This document shows positions 1-12,217 of a stretch of 64,000 nucleotides of DNA, piece after piece. The notes under the pieces are model-generated. The model made no database searches. It was not told the origin of the DNA and was given only the letters and a program-made list of their open reading frames with translations. A program made the position numbers and the translations under genes. Positions within the stretch are counted from its first letter, which is position 1; the number at the start of each line of letters is the position of its first letter. This DNA is from Panax quinquefolius (lineage: Eukaryota > Streptophyta > Magnoliopsida > Apiales > Araliaceae): the NCBI GenBank assembly GCA_020205615.1, contig CM035166.1:78950679-79014678 (forward strand). The letters are read 5' to 3'.

Positions 1-1757
1 CCCAAAAGCCCAAAATTTTCTGAAAATTGTAGCTAGCCCCGAATTTTCCCTTAGGGTCAGCAGTTCACAATTTTTTTCGGTTTCTAACATGTTTATTTCG
101 CGACCTTACGATTTTCATATCTCACTCAATATAGCTTCGATCCGAATGAAATTTGGACATGTTATACCTCATGCTACATACTATTTTACAAAATTATTAC
201 ATGCAACAAATGAATTATCTAAGACATGATTTCGAGTGACCAAAAATCCTGAAAAATCATGCAACTAGTTTAACCCAACTTTTGAGAAAATCATGATTTT
301 GATTCTAGCATGCATGGATTTGATTCCTACTGTCCAGACCACATTTACTAACATATATACACATGTTACAACAATCAAACTCTCTAACTTTTCATGTTTT
401 GATCAAATTAGCAACTAAGAGGCATAATATCAAACACTTAGCATGCAAGGCATAACTCTTTGGATTTTTAAAGCATACCTGGCATGATTTGTCCAGAACT
501 TATGTTCTTATTACACCATAACAATCAGACCACAATTACACAACATCACATACTCCAAAACAAACCATTTATAAAGGTCTCCTATGCATATTCTCTCATA
601 GTTTTGGAAGAACATAGAGAATGGGTTCATAGCTTACCTCTTAGCTTAATTCCTCTTGATTGGAGCTTGATAACCACCTCCTTGCTTGCAAGATTCTCCA
701 AAATTGTAGCCCACCTTGAACCACTCTCAAACTCTCAATATTTTCTTCTCTTTTCTATTATTATCTCTCTTAGTTGTATTTTATCAAAGTAAAGAAATGT
801 TTGAGTTGGGTGTATATGTATATATGTATAACTTGATAGAGCTGCTCTCTCCAGCCCCTTCACCACTCCCATCATCAGTTACATGCATAATTATCCCACT
901 TGAATATAGTTATGGGGTGGGGGGGGGAAGTTAGGAACATGAAAAGGTTTGCATATTATGTATGGTTTAATAAGGAGTTATCACCTTTCTTCCTCCTTAT
1001 TGCTATATACGAATATACTCTCCCTCCTTGTCCCATATTATGTGTCACAAGACCCCACCAGCTGCTGTCCAATTAAACAAATGCATTATAATGTTATTTT
1101 AATCATTTAAATACCGATTTTGACCGTTTTGCCCTCCGTAGCCACACGTGTCGATACTTATATCGATTCCTACTAAAAGTCGACGCCCCGGACGTCATGG
1201 AACCCTCCGCTTAAATCAAACTCAACTTCAAAATTAAGTAGTTGACAATTAAATCACCCAAAGTGTGTTTTGGGCTAAATTTAAGATAATATTATATCTA
1301 ATAAAGTTCAAGAGAAGAGATTTGTTGTATGTGATATTTTACGTCATGAAACTTCCAAGTTCATATATCTATAAATAAGAGCATTGTAAAAGAGAATGGT
1401 GGATATATAAAAATATTATGAGACATGTCTCATTTTCGTGATACATTTTCGTGATTCACGATCTATCATCTGCCTAATTTCGACGTTTGGACTCAAATAC
1501 GCATGAGCCGCGTCTCTAAATTCCGCTCCAAACTCAAACTCATATTTGTAAGTCATCCCACGAAATTAATTAGAATTAATTTCATCCTTAACCAATTTAA
1601 ATAATTGGCCTAACCGTAACAACCATTACTATGCATCTTATCACATAACATATAATAAAAATAAATAATTCATCTAAAAATAATTGTCACATAAGAATTT
1701 CACATAAGTTTGTTTATTGAAATTATTTAATTACATGGAAAAATCTAGGATATTACA
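1..1757 (-). mobile_element. Ty3/gypsy-type LTR, family D, cut by window start
   Basis: The right edge reads TATTACA on the plus strand, so on the minus strand the repeat starts TGTAATATCCTAG, a common start for plant gypsy LTRs. It abuts copia coding sequence abruptly at 1758, so it is an insertion in a copia element. The other end lies outside the window, so I cannot tell a solo LTR from part of a full element. The candidate TSD half is GTCGC at 1758-1762. A Stowaway-like CTCCCTCC motif lies near 1020, but I found no matching partner. The short ORFs at 484-934 look like chance. Confidence 0.6.
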
Positions 1758-2114
1758 GTCGCCCCTGTTGTTAAGGGTGACAAATTTGGCTCATATTAAT
1801 GTTCTAAGAATCAACTTGAACGTGATCAAATGAATCTTATCCCTCTATGCTTCTGTGGTTGGGAGTCTTATGTATGCTCAAGTTTTTACACGTCCAGATA
1901 TATCGTATGTAATTGGCATGCTTGGACGTTATCAGTCAAATCTAGGTTTGGATCATTGGAAAGCAGCCAAAAAGGTTTTACGCTACTTACAAGTTACCAA
2001 GAATTTTATGCTTACATTCAGAAAAACAGATAACCTTGAAGTTGTTGGTTATTCTGATTCTGATTTTGCTAACTGTAAAAACGAGAAGAAATCTACATCA
2101 AGGTACATCTTTAT
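1758..2114 (+). pseudogene. Ty1/copia pol fragment (end of RT / start of RNase H)
   Basis: A decayed copia polyprotein fragment. The readable segments are typical of copia RT/RNase H: a VVKGDKFG-like stretch at about 1766-1792, VGSLMYAQVFTRPDISYVIG from 1858, then LGRYQSN, LDHWKAAKKVLRYLQ and SDSDFAN. It ends at KSTSRYIFI, where family A LTR sequence begins. The fragment is cut on the left by the family D LTR and on the right by the family A LTR at 2115. The next residues of the copia protein (MLSGGPISWRS) are found on the minus strand from 37985, next to the other family A LTR. The frame is interrupted before 1855. It is a retroelement relic, not a host gene. Confidence 0.85.
2110..2114. repeat. 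TSD half TTTAT of a family A insertion
   Basis: TTTAT lies immediately left of the TG start of the family A LTR. The sequence right of this LTR (AGTTA, 4559-4563) does not match it. The partner is ATAAA at 37984-37988, the reverse complement of TTTAT, beside the inverted family A LTR. Confidence 0.85.
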
Positions 2115-4558
2115 TGAAAAACCCCAACTTTTTGAATAGAGATGAATTTTCTATAAATATTATTTTTAAATATTATGGAGTGAAATTGATATAATATAGT
2201 TGTGGGTAATAGTTATAAATTTTGCAAAATACGCAAGTTGTTATATAATATTCGATTGGTCGGGGAATATTCGTTTTAACAGGGAATATTCGTACAACGG
2301 CACAATCATTGGTGGACCCCACAACGGAATTATTGTCGGATTGAGAAAACGACAAAAATACTTTATAAAAATAAGGGCGGAAGTTTTACAGATTAATCTG
2401 TTGAAACACTGGTGTTAAAAAATACGAGAATACGCGTGGTTGCGTAGTAAGAGTAATACGCGGTATTAATTATTGATGCTTACGTGATAAGTCACTCAAT
2501 TTTATTGGTATTATTAATGTAATAATACGTAAAAATCTTTTATATAAAAATGTAATACTTTTATAAAGTTATTCTATAAATAGAATATATTATATTCTAT
2601 TATGCATAGTGTTGCATAGTGTCTGCATAGTATTTTGCATAGTAAAATCTTTTTATATAAAACAAAATACTTTTATAAAGTTATCTGTTTTATTAGACAA
2701 TAATTAGAATATATTATATTTTATTATGCATAGTGTTTGCATAGTGCCTGCATAGTGTTTGCATAGTAAAATCTTTTATAAAGTTATTCGTTTTATTAGA
2801 TTATAAATAGAATATATTATATTTTATTTAAAAGATTTTGCTTTAAATATGGACCGTCAGATTAAAGTAGATTAACGGGACCGTTCATGAGTTAATTACT
2901 ATCTTGATCCATTTTTCTATAATAGAAGCTCATTCCTTCATTATTTTCTTACTTAATTCATTTGAAACTAGAGAGATAAACTATAGAGAAAGAAGAAAGT
3001 ATTCGCTACTTCACTACTTATATATCCGATTACTCTTCTTCTTAAGGTAGGGAATATTATTTGTTGTACTCAGTAAAAGGTGTTATTCTTTTGTATTCAT
3101 GAAGAGAACTTACGTTATTTCATTCTTTATTATTCTCTTTGGAATAACCAAAGATATCTGTGACTACCCTATACTTGGTGACATTCTTCTAATATTCCGT
3201 CTTTTACTATTACATTGGAATATCCTATCTCATACATGCTTTTTTCTGTGGGACCGATTCCGTCTTTACTATACATTGGAATATCACATGCATGCTTTTA
3301 CGCGGACTGATTAAAATCTTTATTATTTTGTTGGAATATCATGTACATGCATTTTTCCGGACCGATTACATCTTATTAGTATTACGATGGAATAACTTTG
3401 TCATCACAAGTACCCATGCATGGTGATTTACATTGTTATTCCATTCTTTATTATTCTGTTGGAACATCACCTGCCGGCTTGCAAATTTCACCGACACGGT
3501 TCCGTTATTTAGTATTCTATTGGAATAACATGTCTATGCGAAGTACCGCATGCATGGTGATTTCTTTTATTATTCCATTCTTTATTATACTCAGTTGGTT
3601 AAAGTTTTGACTTCTATACTCCATGAAATTAGTGGAATATCCTTGATAATTGCGCTTCATCCAGTATCTTTTCATAGAAATATTCTTCTGCGCATTCTTG
3701 AATTTTACTCTACAAAGCAGTATCATGTTGACAATTTGGACGTTATTGGTTCTTGGAAAAATTAATTCTTGAACTTGTTTTATTGAATTCTTATATCATT
3801 GTCATCATCCTCATATTTATATTTTTTGAAAGTCATATATGTATTTTGTAGTGCATAGATGGACTTGGTATGATTATGACCGAGGATTATTGATTGTAAT
3901 CATGACCGTAATGTTACAAATGATGTGGTAAAAGTCCTCATTGGCCCGTAGTGCATGGATAATTGTGGTCGTGATACTAAAGAATATCCTTGACCGTAGT
4001 GCAGGGGTGATTGGATGATGTGAATTATTTATTAAGCTGAGTCCCAGTGATAAAAGTGATAAAAAAAACCTTTTAAATCATAAAAGATAGTAGATTTTAT
4101 TCTCTACTTGACTCTTCTAATGGATTGCTTGTTCCGCTTGATTAAACTTGATAGTTATTATATTTTATCGTTTAACATCTTTGTTGAAGGCTAACGATAA
4201 ATTATTCTCGCATTATCTTAGTCATAATATTTTTTCTTGGGCTAGTTGAGCTCACCCTTTCTTTCTTTTGTTCTCTTGTGAAATGACAATGTAGTGGGAC
4301 TAGTCTGGGAAGCAGTGATGGTCCTAGATGGTGCATTAGTAGTTCTCACTATTTTGTGAAATAGTGTGATAATAATTGTAATGAGGACTCCTTTTGAGTT
4401 TGTATACTCTAGTAGACAATATTTGTATTCAAACTCACACGACCTATGTTTTGTCGTATTTTACACATAATCGTTGTATAATTAAGTTGTATTTGAATCG
4501 TACCATGTATTTGGCGACTCAAGATGGGTGATGTATACCTAATTTTGGGGGCGTCACA
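2115..4558 (+). mobile_element. Solo LTR, family A (plus copy), inversion-border copy 1
   Basis: A 2444-bp LTR with ends TGAAAAACCCC and GGGGGCGTCACA. The first part holds AT-rich repeats with GCATAGT motifs (about 2580-2790) and a TATA-like CTATAATAG at 2917-2925. The middle (about 3099-3600) is a run of imperfect modules built on TTATTATTCTGTTGGAATA. The last part contains CCGTAGTGCATGGAT motifs and ends like the other copies at 8152-10657 and 37989-40493. No primer-binding site or coding region follows. The two flanks do not form a TSD, which is unusual for an intact LTR and is explained by the proposed inversion. ORFs inside it are chance. Confidence 0.85.
2580..2790 (+). repeat. GCATAGT-rich repeat block inside family A LTR
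   Basis: The units GCATAGTGTTTGCATAGT and AAAATCTTTTATATAAAA recur several times between AT-rich TATTCTATAAATAGAATATA segments. The same block is present in the other family A copies, for example minus strand around 5270-5470, 9940-10110 and 39880-40080. Confidence 0.7.
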
Positions 4559-5634
4559 AGTTATTCCCAATGAATAATAAATAATGGAACCAGTCCCAGC
4601 ATAAACGCATGCATGCGAGGATATTAAGCGTAATAATAAATAATGGAACCAGTCCGGTAAGCAGAAACGCACGTATGTGATATTATTACGTAATAATAAA
4701 TAATGAAACCAGTCCGTCAGAAAAACACGACACAAGATAATCCGACGGAATAATAAATAACGGAATATTAGAAGAATTTCACCATGTATGCAAGACTTAA
4801 GATAAACAAAGTTATTCCAACATAATAATAAAGAATGGAATAATGAAGAAGAATTTCACCAAGTATAGGGTAGATCACAGATATCAAAAGTTATTCCAAT
4901 GTAATAATAAATAATAATAATATCCTTTACGAGTACGACAATTATATCCCTACCTTAAAAAGAAAAGTATTCGACCGGTAGGGTGGGAATATACCGAAGA
5001 AAACTTCAGACTACGCCAAAGCTTTCTTAAACTATAAAGAAATACGCCAAGATTATAGAAGAAGAACTCTCTATAGTTTCTCTCTAGAGTTTCAAGAATT
5101 CGTAAGAAATAATGAAGGAATGATCTTCTATTTATAGAAAAATGGATCGTATAGTAACTAACTCATGAACTATCTGAGATTGATTTATTTTAATCGACGG
5201 ACCATATTTAAAGCAAAATCTTTTAAATAAAATATAATATATTCTATTTATAATCTAATAAAATGAATAACTTTATAAAAGATTTTTACTATGCAAACAC
5301 TATGTAGGTAATCATAAAACACTATGCATAATAAAATATAATATATTCTATTTATAGAATAACTTTTTAAAAGTATTACATTTTTATATAAAAAGATTTT
5401 ACAATGCAAAACACTACGCAGTATACACTACGCAACACTACGCATAATAGAATATAATATATTCTATTTATAGAATAACTTTATAAAAGTATTATATTTT
5501 ATTACATTAATAATACCAATAAAACAAAACTTAGTGACTTATCACATAAGCATCAATAATCAATACCGTGCTATTTACCAAAATAGAGAAAAAAAAATTG
5601 AATACTTTTATTTCATAAAATTCGGGGTCTCACA
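4559..5634 (-). mobile_element. 5' part of LTR A' (minus), split by the inversion
   Basis: On the minus strand it starts TGTGAGACCCCGAATTTTAT at 5634 and is cut at 4559, where the plus-strand family A LTR ends. The first 40 bp resemble family B; the rest, with GCATAGT-type repeats, resembles family A. Its continuation is at 40494-43236 on the plus strand. It sits inside family B sequence: AATAA at 5635-5639 is the reverse complement of TTATT, which follows the A' end at 43237-43241. The 4559-4563 AGTTA is the TSD half of the family A copy that had inserted into A'. Confidence 0.75.
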
Positions 5635-6651
5635 AATAATATATTTTTCTTAAACTTCCTACACACCCCAATTTAGTTCAAACATCAGCCACACCTCAAC
5701 AAAAACCACCAAAAATGTTTTTCTCAAATAAATCATTTAAAACTTCAAAAAAATCAATTATTCCGGAACTTCAATAATTCATAATAAATAGCCCTTTTAT
5801 CAGAAAAATTTGAATCTTATGTCCTTCAATATGAAATTCAATTCTCTACAACTTTGTAAGTTTAAGTTTTTCCAAATTCCAAACAAAAATTGACCGAAAT
5901 CCACATACGAACGATTTTACAGACTATAATATATCAAATAATGACAATCACAATAATGACAATCAGACCGTTCCTAGGAAAGAAGGGGCTTTCCAATAAA
6001 GATTTCTCCTTACTGGCGCGCAATTAGGTGACCAAACCTCTCCTTAGACAGAACTTTCTAGACATTGTCAATAATGTTATCTATTAATATTATTAAAATA
6101 ATATGAATTATTGATCTGATAATGGGAAATACTGTGTAGTGACAATTATTAAAACAACAATAATATAAAATATCAACGTAGCAATTTTTGAATCAATAAA
6201 ATAAAATACTGAACAGTAATTACTGTAACAATTATTGAGTTGCGACTTCTTACGTAAGAATCAATAATTCAAAAATATTGTGCAATATCGTAATATCTTT
6301 GTGTAACATCGCAGATTATTTTACTTTACCCACCGTGTATTCCAATGTTGTTAATTGTGAACGATTACGCCAAGTTATTTATAAAAACTTAAATTTGTCA
6401 TTTTCTTCATCCGATGGTTATTCTATTATGGGGCCCATAAATGGTCGCTACTGGCCGCATTTAATATTCCCGACAACAAGAATATTCCACGACCAAACGA
6501 ATATTCCCCGACAACAATGAATATTTTATAACCACTTGCTTATTTTAAAAAATTTGCACATTTCACCCATAACTTTAAACTTTTATCAATTTAACCATTT
6601 ACTAAATAGAAAAATTGAATACTTTTATTTCATAAAATTCGGGGTCTTACA
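5635..6651 (-). mobile_element. 5' LTR of family B element, first part (minus)
   Basis: On the minus strand it starts TGTAAGACCCCGAATTTTAT at 6651, as does the complete family B LTR at 49010. Similarity to 49010-50296 continues to 5635, where A' is inserted. The rest of this LTR is at 43237-45738 and 48513-48676 on the plus strand. The flank TCTAT (6652-6656) is the reverse complement of ATAGA, which follows the 3' end of the family B element at 52974-52978. Confidence 0.8.
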
Positions 6652-6656
6652 TCTAT
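6652..6656. repeat. TSD half of family B element (ATAGA, minus)
   Basis: TCTAT directly after the B start; its reverse complement ATAGA is found at 52974-52978, next to the other end of the same element more than 46 kb away. Confidence 0.8.
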
Positions 6657-6983
6657 GCCGTTCGTTTTTCTATAAAAACAATAAACAACTGTCAGATTGC
6701 TATCAATTTTTGTGTAATAATTCAACTCGATTAGATAAATCAAGTGCAAAATGTTAATTTTATTTATAACATATAAAATGGAGAGAAAAGATAGAAAATA
6801 AAATCTAAAAATGTATTAAAACATTTTTAACCATTCTTTTTACACTATTTGTAGCATTGTTCTTAATATTAGATTTAAAAAATATATATATATATAGTGA
6901 GATTTATATCAATGAAAATAATTATAGTATTTGTTAGTAACCTTTAAAGGAAATTATATATATATTTATATGAAGAAATAATA
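6657..6983. other. Intergenic, AT-rich, no gene seen
   Basis: Probably the original host DNA flanking the family B insertion. It has a short (TA)n run near 6885. I see no coding or RNA feature. Confidence 0.5.
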
Positions 6984-8025
6984 TGTCAAGGCTAGTACTT
7001 GGTACTATGTCCTTAAGACAATTATGCCTTTCATATGGTGCTCAGAGTTGCTAGCACTTGTCTCCCAGGATACAATGACTCCGTATACCTTAGCAGCACT
7101 ACAAAAGGTATACACAACGAACCAAAACTGAAAGCTCTAACTCTCTCTCTTTTAGAACTATAAAAATGATGAATATAAAATACTAAAATGACTATTAATG
7201 TTAATTGCTTATGTGAATTGAAATGAGTAAAAATGGTTGGCCCCTCCTATCTATTTATAGGAGGGTTAGTAACCCTTCGGATGGGTGTCTAACCCTTTGG
7301 AAGGGCATGAGATGCCACTGAAAAGGCATATATGACATCCATTAGTCAAGACGACGTAGTTTTGATCATATACAGTATAGGCGCGTCCATTCAGACATAT
7401 AAAACGACGTAGTTTCAGTATTAACAGAACCAAAACTACGTAGTTTTAGTTTAGTAGAAAAGGCGAGACCAAAACGACGTAGTTTTGGGCCGCCCGTTCA
7501 GACTTATACCCTTTCAGCAAATACCGCTTCTCAAAATGACACAGTTTTAATAAATACTGCTCTTCAAAACAACACAGTTTTGATAAAAAGAATTAAATAA
7601 ATAAATTTTAATTAAAATATTTAAATAAATTTTGTCTAAAAAATTATATACAGGACCCAGACCCACGTGCCAAAGCGGCTGGACGGCGGCGCGCGTGTGG
7701 GTTCGAACCTAACATTAGCTAGATCATCTCCCTTCCACATAAGTGGGGTGCCCCTTGGGGCCCAAACCCAAGAGCACTTTCTTTGTATATAAACATATAG
7801 AATATTTAATTCTTAGTCTATGTGGGACTTGATTTTTCCCAGATGTATTTATTATCTTTTATCATTTCCAAGTGTGCTCTTTGAGAGTTAATATCTCATT
7901 CATTACTTCATGAATTTGAGCTTCCAAATACTTAATTTAATCTACCCATAGAATAGAATACATTAATATATAGAATCATTAAAATTAATTAATGATACCC
8001 ATTAAATTCGGCTCAAATTCCAACA
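6984..8025 (-). mobile_element. Probable Ty1/copia LTR (minus)
   Basis: On the minus strand it starts TGTTGGAATTTGAGCC at 8025 and could end TTGACA at 6984, giving an LTR of about 1.04 kb. A TATAAATAG box lies about two thirds of the way in (plus 7250-7260), and a pyrimidine-rich leader follows. The five bases beyond the ends (TAATA-type and CTACT) do not form a TSD, and no PBS or PPT is seen next to it. It is an old solo LTR or a fragment, and the boundaries are uncertain. It contains the ACGACGTAGT motif cluster at 7350-7585. Confidence 0.5.
7350..7585. repeat. Cluster of AAAACGACGTAGTTTT-type palindromes
   Basis: Near-palindromic 16-mers of the type AAAACGACGTAGTTTT occur at about 7350, 7401, 7433 and 7471. 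Two degenerate copies (AAAATGACACAGTTTT and AAAACAACACAGTTTT) are at about 7534 and 7567. Related motifs with ACGACGTCGT are at 54523 and 55059. The ACGT core is the bZIP-type core, but any binding is only a guess. Confidence 0.6.
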
Positions 8026-8146
8026 CTACTTTAGATGTATAATTAAGAAAAAAGGTAAAAAGAAATACATTAATAATTGTAGTTAGAAAGTAAGTTATCC
8101 CCTTCCCCGCCTAGACTCCGCCCCCTAGTTCAGGATAAATTATTGT

Positions 8147-8151
8147 ACTAC
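8147..8151. repeat. TSD ACTAC, left copy
   Basis: Identical to 10658-10662 on the other side of the solo LTR. Confidence 0.9.
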
Positions 8152-10657
8152 TGTGACGCCCCCAAAATTAGGTATACATCATCCATCTTGAGTCACCAGA
8201 TACATGGTACAGAATTCAAATACAACTTAATAATACAACTATCGTGTACAATATGACAAAACATAAACTGTGAGTTTGAATACAAATATTGTCTACTAGA
8301 GATTATACAAACTCAAAAGGAGTCCTCATTACAATTATTATCACACTATTTCACAGAATAGTGAGGACTATCTAGGACCATCACTGTTCCCGACTAAGTA
8401 GTCCCGGCCCACGTTCTCATTTTCTGAAGAGAACAATGAAAGAAAGGGTGAGCTCAACTAGCCCACTAAGAAATATTATGACTAAGATAATGCAGAATAA
8501 TTTATCGTTAGCCTTCAACAATGTTAAATTGATAAAATATAATAAATATCAAGTTTAATTGCAGCGGAACAAGCAATCCATTAAAAGAGTCAAGTAGAGA
8601 ATGAAATCTACTATCTTTTATGATTTAAAAAGTTTTTCATCACTTTTATCGCTGAGACTCAGCTCAATAAATAATCCACATCATTAAATCATCCCCGCAC
8701 TCATGTGCCAAGGATATTCTTTAAGTATCACGACCACTTAATTATCCATGCACTCACGGGCCAAAGATAATCGTGTTTTCATCAACAGTCCCGATCATGC
8801 CATAAAACAATTCATCTTTGGTCCCTTGGCAAGAGAATCCATAGCCATAATCATACCAAAAACCGTCCATCAATGTGTACTACGGCCAATGAGGACTTTT
8901 AATTTTCACATCATTTGTAACATTACGATCATGATTATACCGAATAATCCTCGGTCATAATCATACCAAGTCCATCTATGCTTCACAAAAGCCATGATGA
9001 CTTTCAACATAATATAAACATGAGGATGATGACAATGATATAAGAATTCAATTAAACAAGTTCAAGAATTAATTTGTCTAGGAACCAATAACGTCCAAAT
9101 TGTCAACATGATACTGCTTTGTAGAGTAAAATTCAAGAATGCTCAGAAGAATATTTCCATGAAAAGATACTAGATGAAGCGCAAATATCAAGGATATTCC
9201 ACTAATTTCATGGAGTATAGAAGTCAAAAATTTAATCAACTGAGTATAATACCGAATGGAATAACAAAAGATATCACCATACATGCGGTACTTCGCATAG
9301 ACGGTTATTTCAACAGAATAATAATAACGGAACCAGGTCAGGTGAAATTCACACCGACAGGATATTCCAACAAAATAATAAATGTGGAATAATAAATGAT
9401 GGAACCAAATCCCGATATAACATGAGCCAGGATATTCCACAAAATAATAAAGACGGAATAATAAAAATGGAACCAGTCCCCAGATATACATGATGAGGAT
9501 ATTAATACGTAATAATAAAGACGAGAATAATAGAAGAATGTCACCAAGTATAGGGTAGGCCAGCGTATCTGAGTTATTCCAATGAGAACAATAAAGAAAT
9601 GGAATAATGAAGTTCTCTTCTTGAATACAAAAGAATAATATCCCTTACAGTACAACAAATAATATCCCTTCACCGTAAAATAATACTTGATATAAGAGTA
9701 GTGAAGTAAGAGAAAACTTTTCTTCTATCTCTCTATAGTCTCTCTCTATAGTTTCTCTCTCTAGAGTTCAAATTGAATTCGTAAGAAAATAATGAAGGAA
9801 TGAGCTTCATTTATAGGAAAATGGAATGCATAGTAACTAATCCATGAACTATCCAGATTGATTTACTTTAATTTGATTTGGTTCATATTTAAAAAAAAAT
9901 GTTTTAAATAAAATATAATATATTCTATTTATATAAAAGATTTTTTACTATGCAAACCTTATACGCAAGACTATTATGCAAACACTATGTATAATAAAAT
10001 ATAATATATTATATTTATAGAATAACTTTAATAAAAGATTCATTTAATATAAAAAGACTTTACTATGCAAAACACTACGCATAATAGAATATAATATATT
10101 CTATTTATAGAATAACTTTAATAAAGTATTCATTTTATATAAAAGATGTTTCATTTTATTACGTTAATAATACTGAATAAAACAAAACTTTTAAATCAAC
10201 AATAATTGAATCAAATAATGTGAGATACTACGCAAAGAACTATTGTAGCAATAATTGAACAAAACCGGTGACTTCTCACATAAATATCAATAATCAATAC
10301 TGAGTGTGCTACTTGTCGCAACAACGCAGACATTCTTTACTTTTACTACCGAAAGTAGTTCAATAGTATCAACGGTTAAAACTTACCGTTATTTTCAATA
10401 AAATATTTTTGTCATTTTCTCAATCCAGATAATAATTACATTGTGGGTCCACCAATGATTGTATCTGCCGTCGCACGGATATTTTTTTCACACAAAGAAT
10501 ATTTCCTGACCAATCGAATATAATATGACAACTTGCATACTTTGCAAAATTTATAAATACTACCCACAACTATAACATTATATCAAATCCACACCATAAT
10601 ATAAAAAAAATATTTCGGGAAATTTAAATCTTTATTTATAAAATCTGGGGTCTCACA
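8152..10657 (-). mobile_element. Solo LTR, family A (minus), intact
   Basis: A 2506-bp LTR. On the minus strand it starts TGTGAGACCCCAGATTTTAT at 10657 and ends GGGGGCGTCACA at 8152. Both sides carry the perfect 5-bp TSD ACTAC (8147-8151 and 10658-10662), so this copy is a normal solo LTR produced by LTR-LTR recombination. It is the reference for what an undisturbed family A insertion looks like here. The 137-aa ORF on the minus strand at 9078-9491 lies in the modular repeat part and shows no protein family. Confidence 0.92.
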
Positions 10658-12217
10658 ACTACCCTTTATTTCAAAACTAGATATACAATTTAATTTTTGA
10701 GGTCAAACGACGACCTATTAAATTTTAAATTGATGTGAATTTATTTAATTTTAGTTAATACAATTATTATAATTGTATAGTGAATATATACAACAAAAAT
10801 TATTAGTCGTAAAATTTATTTTATTCAAAATTTTTATAAGTTATACTAATTTTAAAATTTAATATATAAATCATTTTATCTCAAAAATTAAATTATATCT
10901 CTAATTTTGGAATGAAAGTTTATGTTTAGAAATGTGATTATGACTGAAGGCATTCATGTGAATTTTAAATAAGAAATTACTTAAGCTACCAGCATTTCTA
11001 GAATATGACCTCCTGATTATTTGACTAATCCTTATTATATATAGGCTATAATATTGTTTGGCAGCTTTAAAGTTGTGTGATTAATTATTGATGATTGCTA
11101 TAATTAACTTTTTGTTTGTATTAAGGTCAATGAACACACTCTATATGTTGATGGGTCTTGAGCATTTGTGAGTGATCATTTGGACGGACTATCAATTATA
11201 AATAACACAGTTAGTGCCATCACTTTAAGTTTCTACAGCTGTTATACACCTGTGCTTGATCGAGTTTCCTCCACAATCAAATATTCTTTTCATTAAATAT
11301 ATTAGAAATTTTCAATTAATTATTAAACAAATGTATTAGAAATTTTAAAATCAAATAAGTTGGCTTTAATAGTATATTTTATATACTTTATTATGATAAT
11401 AATTGTGTCTATATATAATAAATTTAAAAATAATTTTTATTCTAAATATGATTAATTTGACCATAAAAATTAATTAAGATAAATAAAACTGGACAGAAAT
11501 AGTACAATATTTTATTAGTTAAGGGTTGCATAAATAAACTAAATAATCTCCGCGCACACAATAAAAAATAAAAAAAAATTGGCATCATATGGAAAATTCT
11601 TTAATATAATACTTCTAGTGCGTGTGTTTATAAAAGTTATAATTATAATTAAGCAATATCTAGTCGTGCTAAGTCTGTTATGGTCGATTTTATACAAATA
11701 TATTTTTTAATTTTTTCACGCGATCCCTCTCATATGAATAATGAACGAGTCTTATTCATATAAAAGAGACTAATATAAAAATATCAATTTTCTTTTCATA
11801 AGCAAGGTGGGCAATGTAGATGGGTAGCGTCCATGGACCGAATGTGTGCTCCTATTACGTACACGGTACATAGATTGTAACACAGGTAGAGAGAATCTTA
11901 ATTTTAATACTATTTAAAAAAATTTAACTTAAAATTAATTGGGTAGCTATGTTTGAAATATTGTAGAAATAAAGGTGTTAATGGAATAATTCATTCTCAA
12001 AATTGTGATCGGTTGTTCTATTGGAATGAAATGGATCATTCTTATTTTTATCAAAATTGTTAATTTTATGTTTTTTGGAGGAGTGTATGGAATTAATGAT
12101 TCATGTCAGCCATGAATAAAATGAATCATTTCATTTATTATTCCATTCCCTTCTCAATTTCATTCGTTTACCAATTTCATTCTTACACTTCAAATTGCAG
12201 AAGTGAAAAAATCCCTC
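10658..12217. other. Intergenic stretch with a GGAATGA-rich repeat near its end
   Basis: Very AT-rich and without coding potential in any frame. 10658-10662 is the second TSD copy of the neighbouring solo LTR. From about 11980 to 12190 there are GGAATAATTCATT and ATTCCATTC segments in inverted orientation, which could be an old MITE. I could not define clean ends. Confidence 0.4.
12213..12217. repeat. TSD CCCTC, left copy, of Tat element
   Basis: CCCTC directly before the LTR; identical to 23299-23303 after the other LTR. Confidence 0.95.

Noticed and set aside
1747..1770. Purine-rich stretch on the minus strand (ACAGGGGCGAC) next to the family D LTR looked like a polypurine tract
   Set aside because: The stretch is coding sequence of the copia fragment (APVVKGDKFG), so the LTR is simply inserted there.
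7655..7720. GGGTTCGAACC motif suggesting a tRNA or SINE
   Set aside because: Only a box-B-like motif; no box A or cloverleaf could be formed around it.
9078..9673. 137-aa and 111-aa overlapping ORFs on the minus strand
   Set aside because: Both lie in the modular repeat region of a solo LTR; equivalent frames in other copies are broken, and the residues reflect the TTATTATTC repeats.
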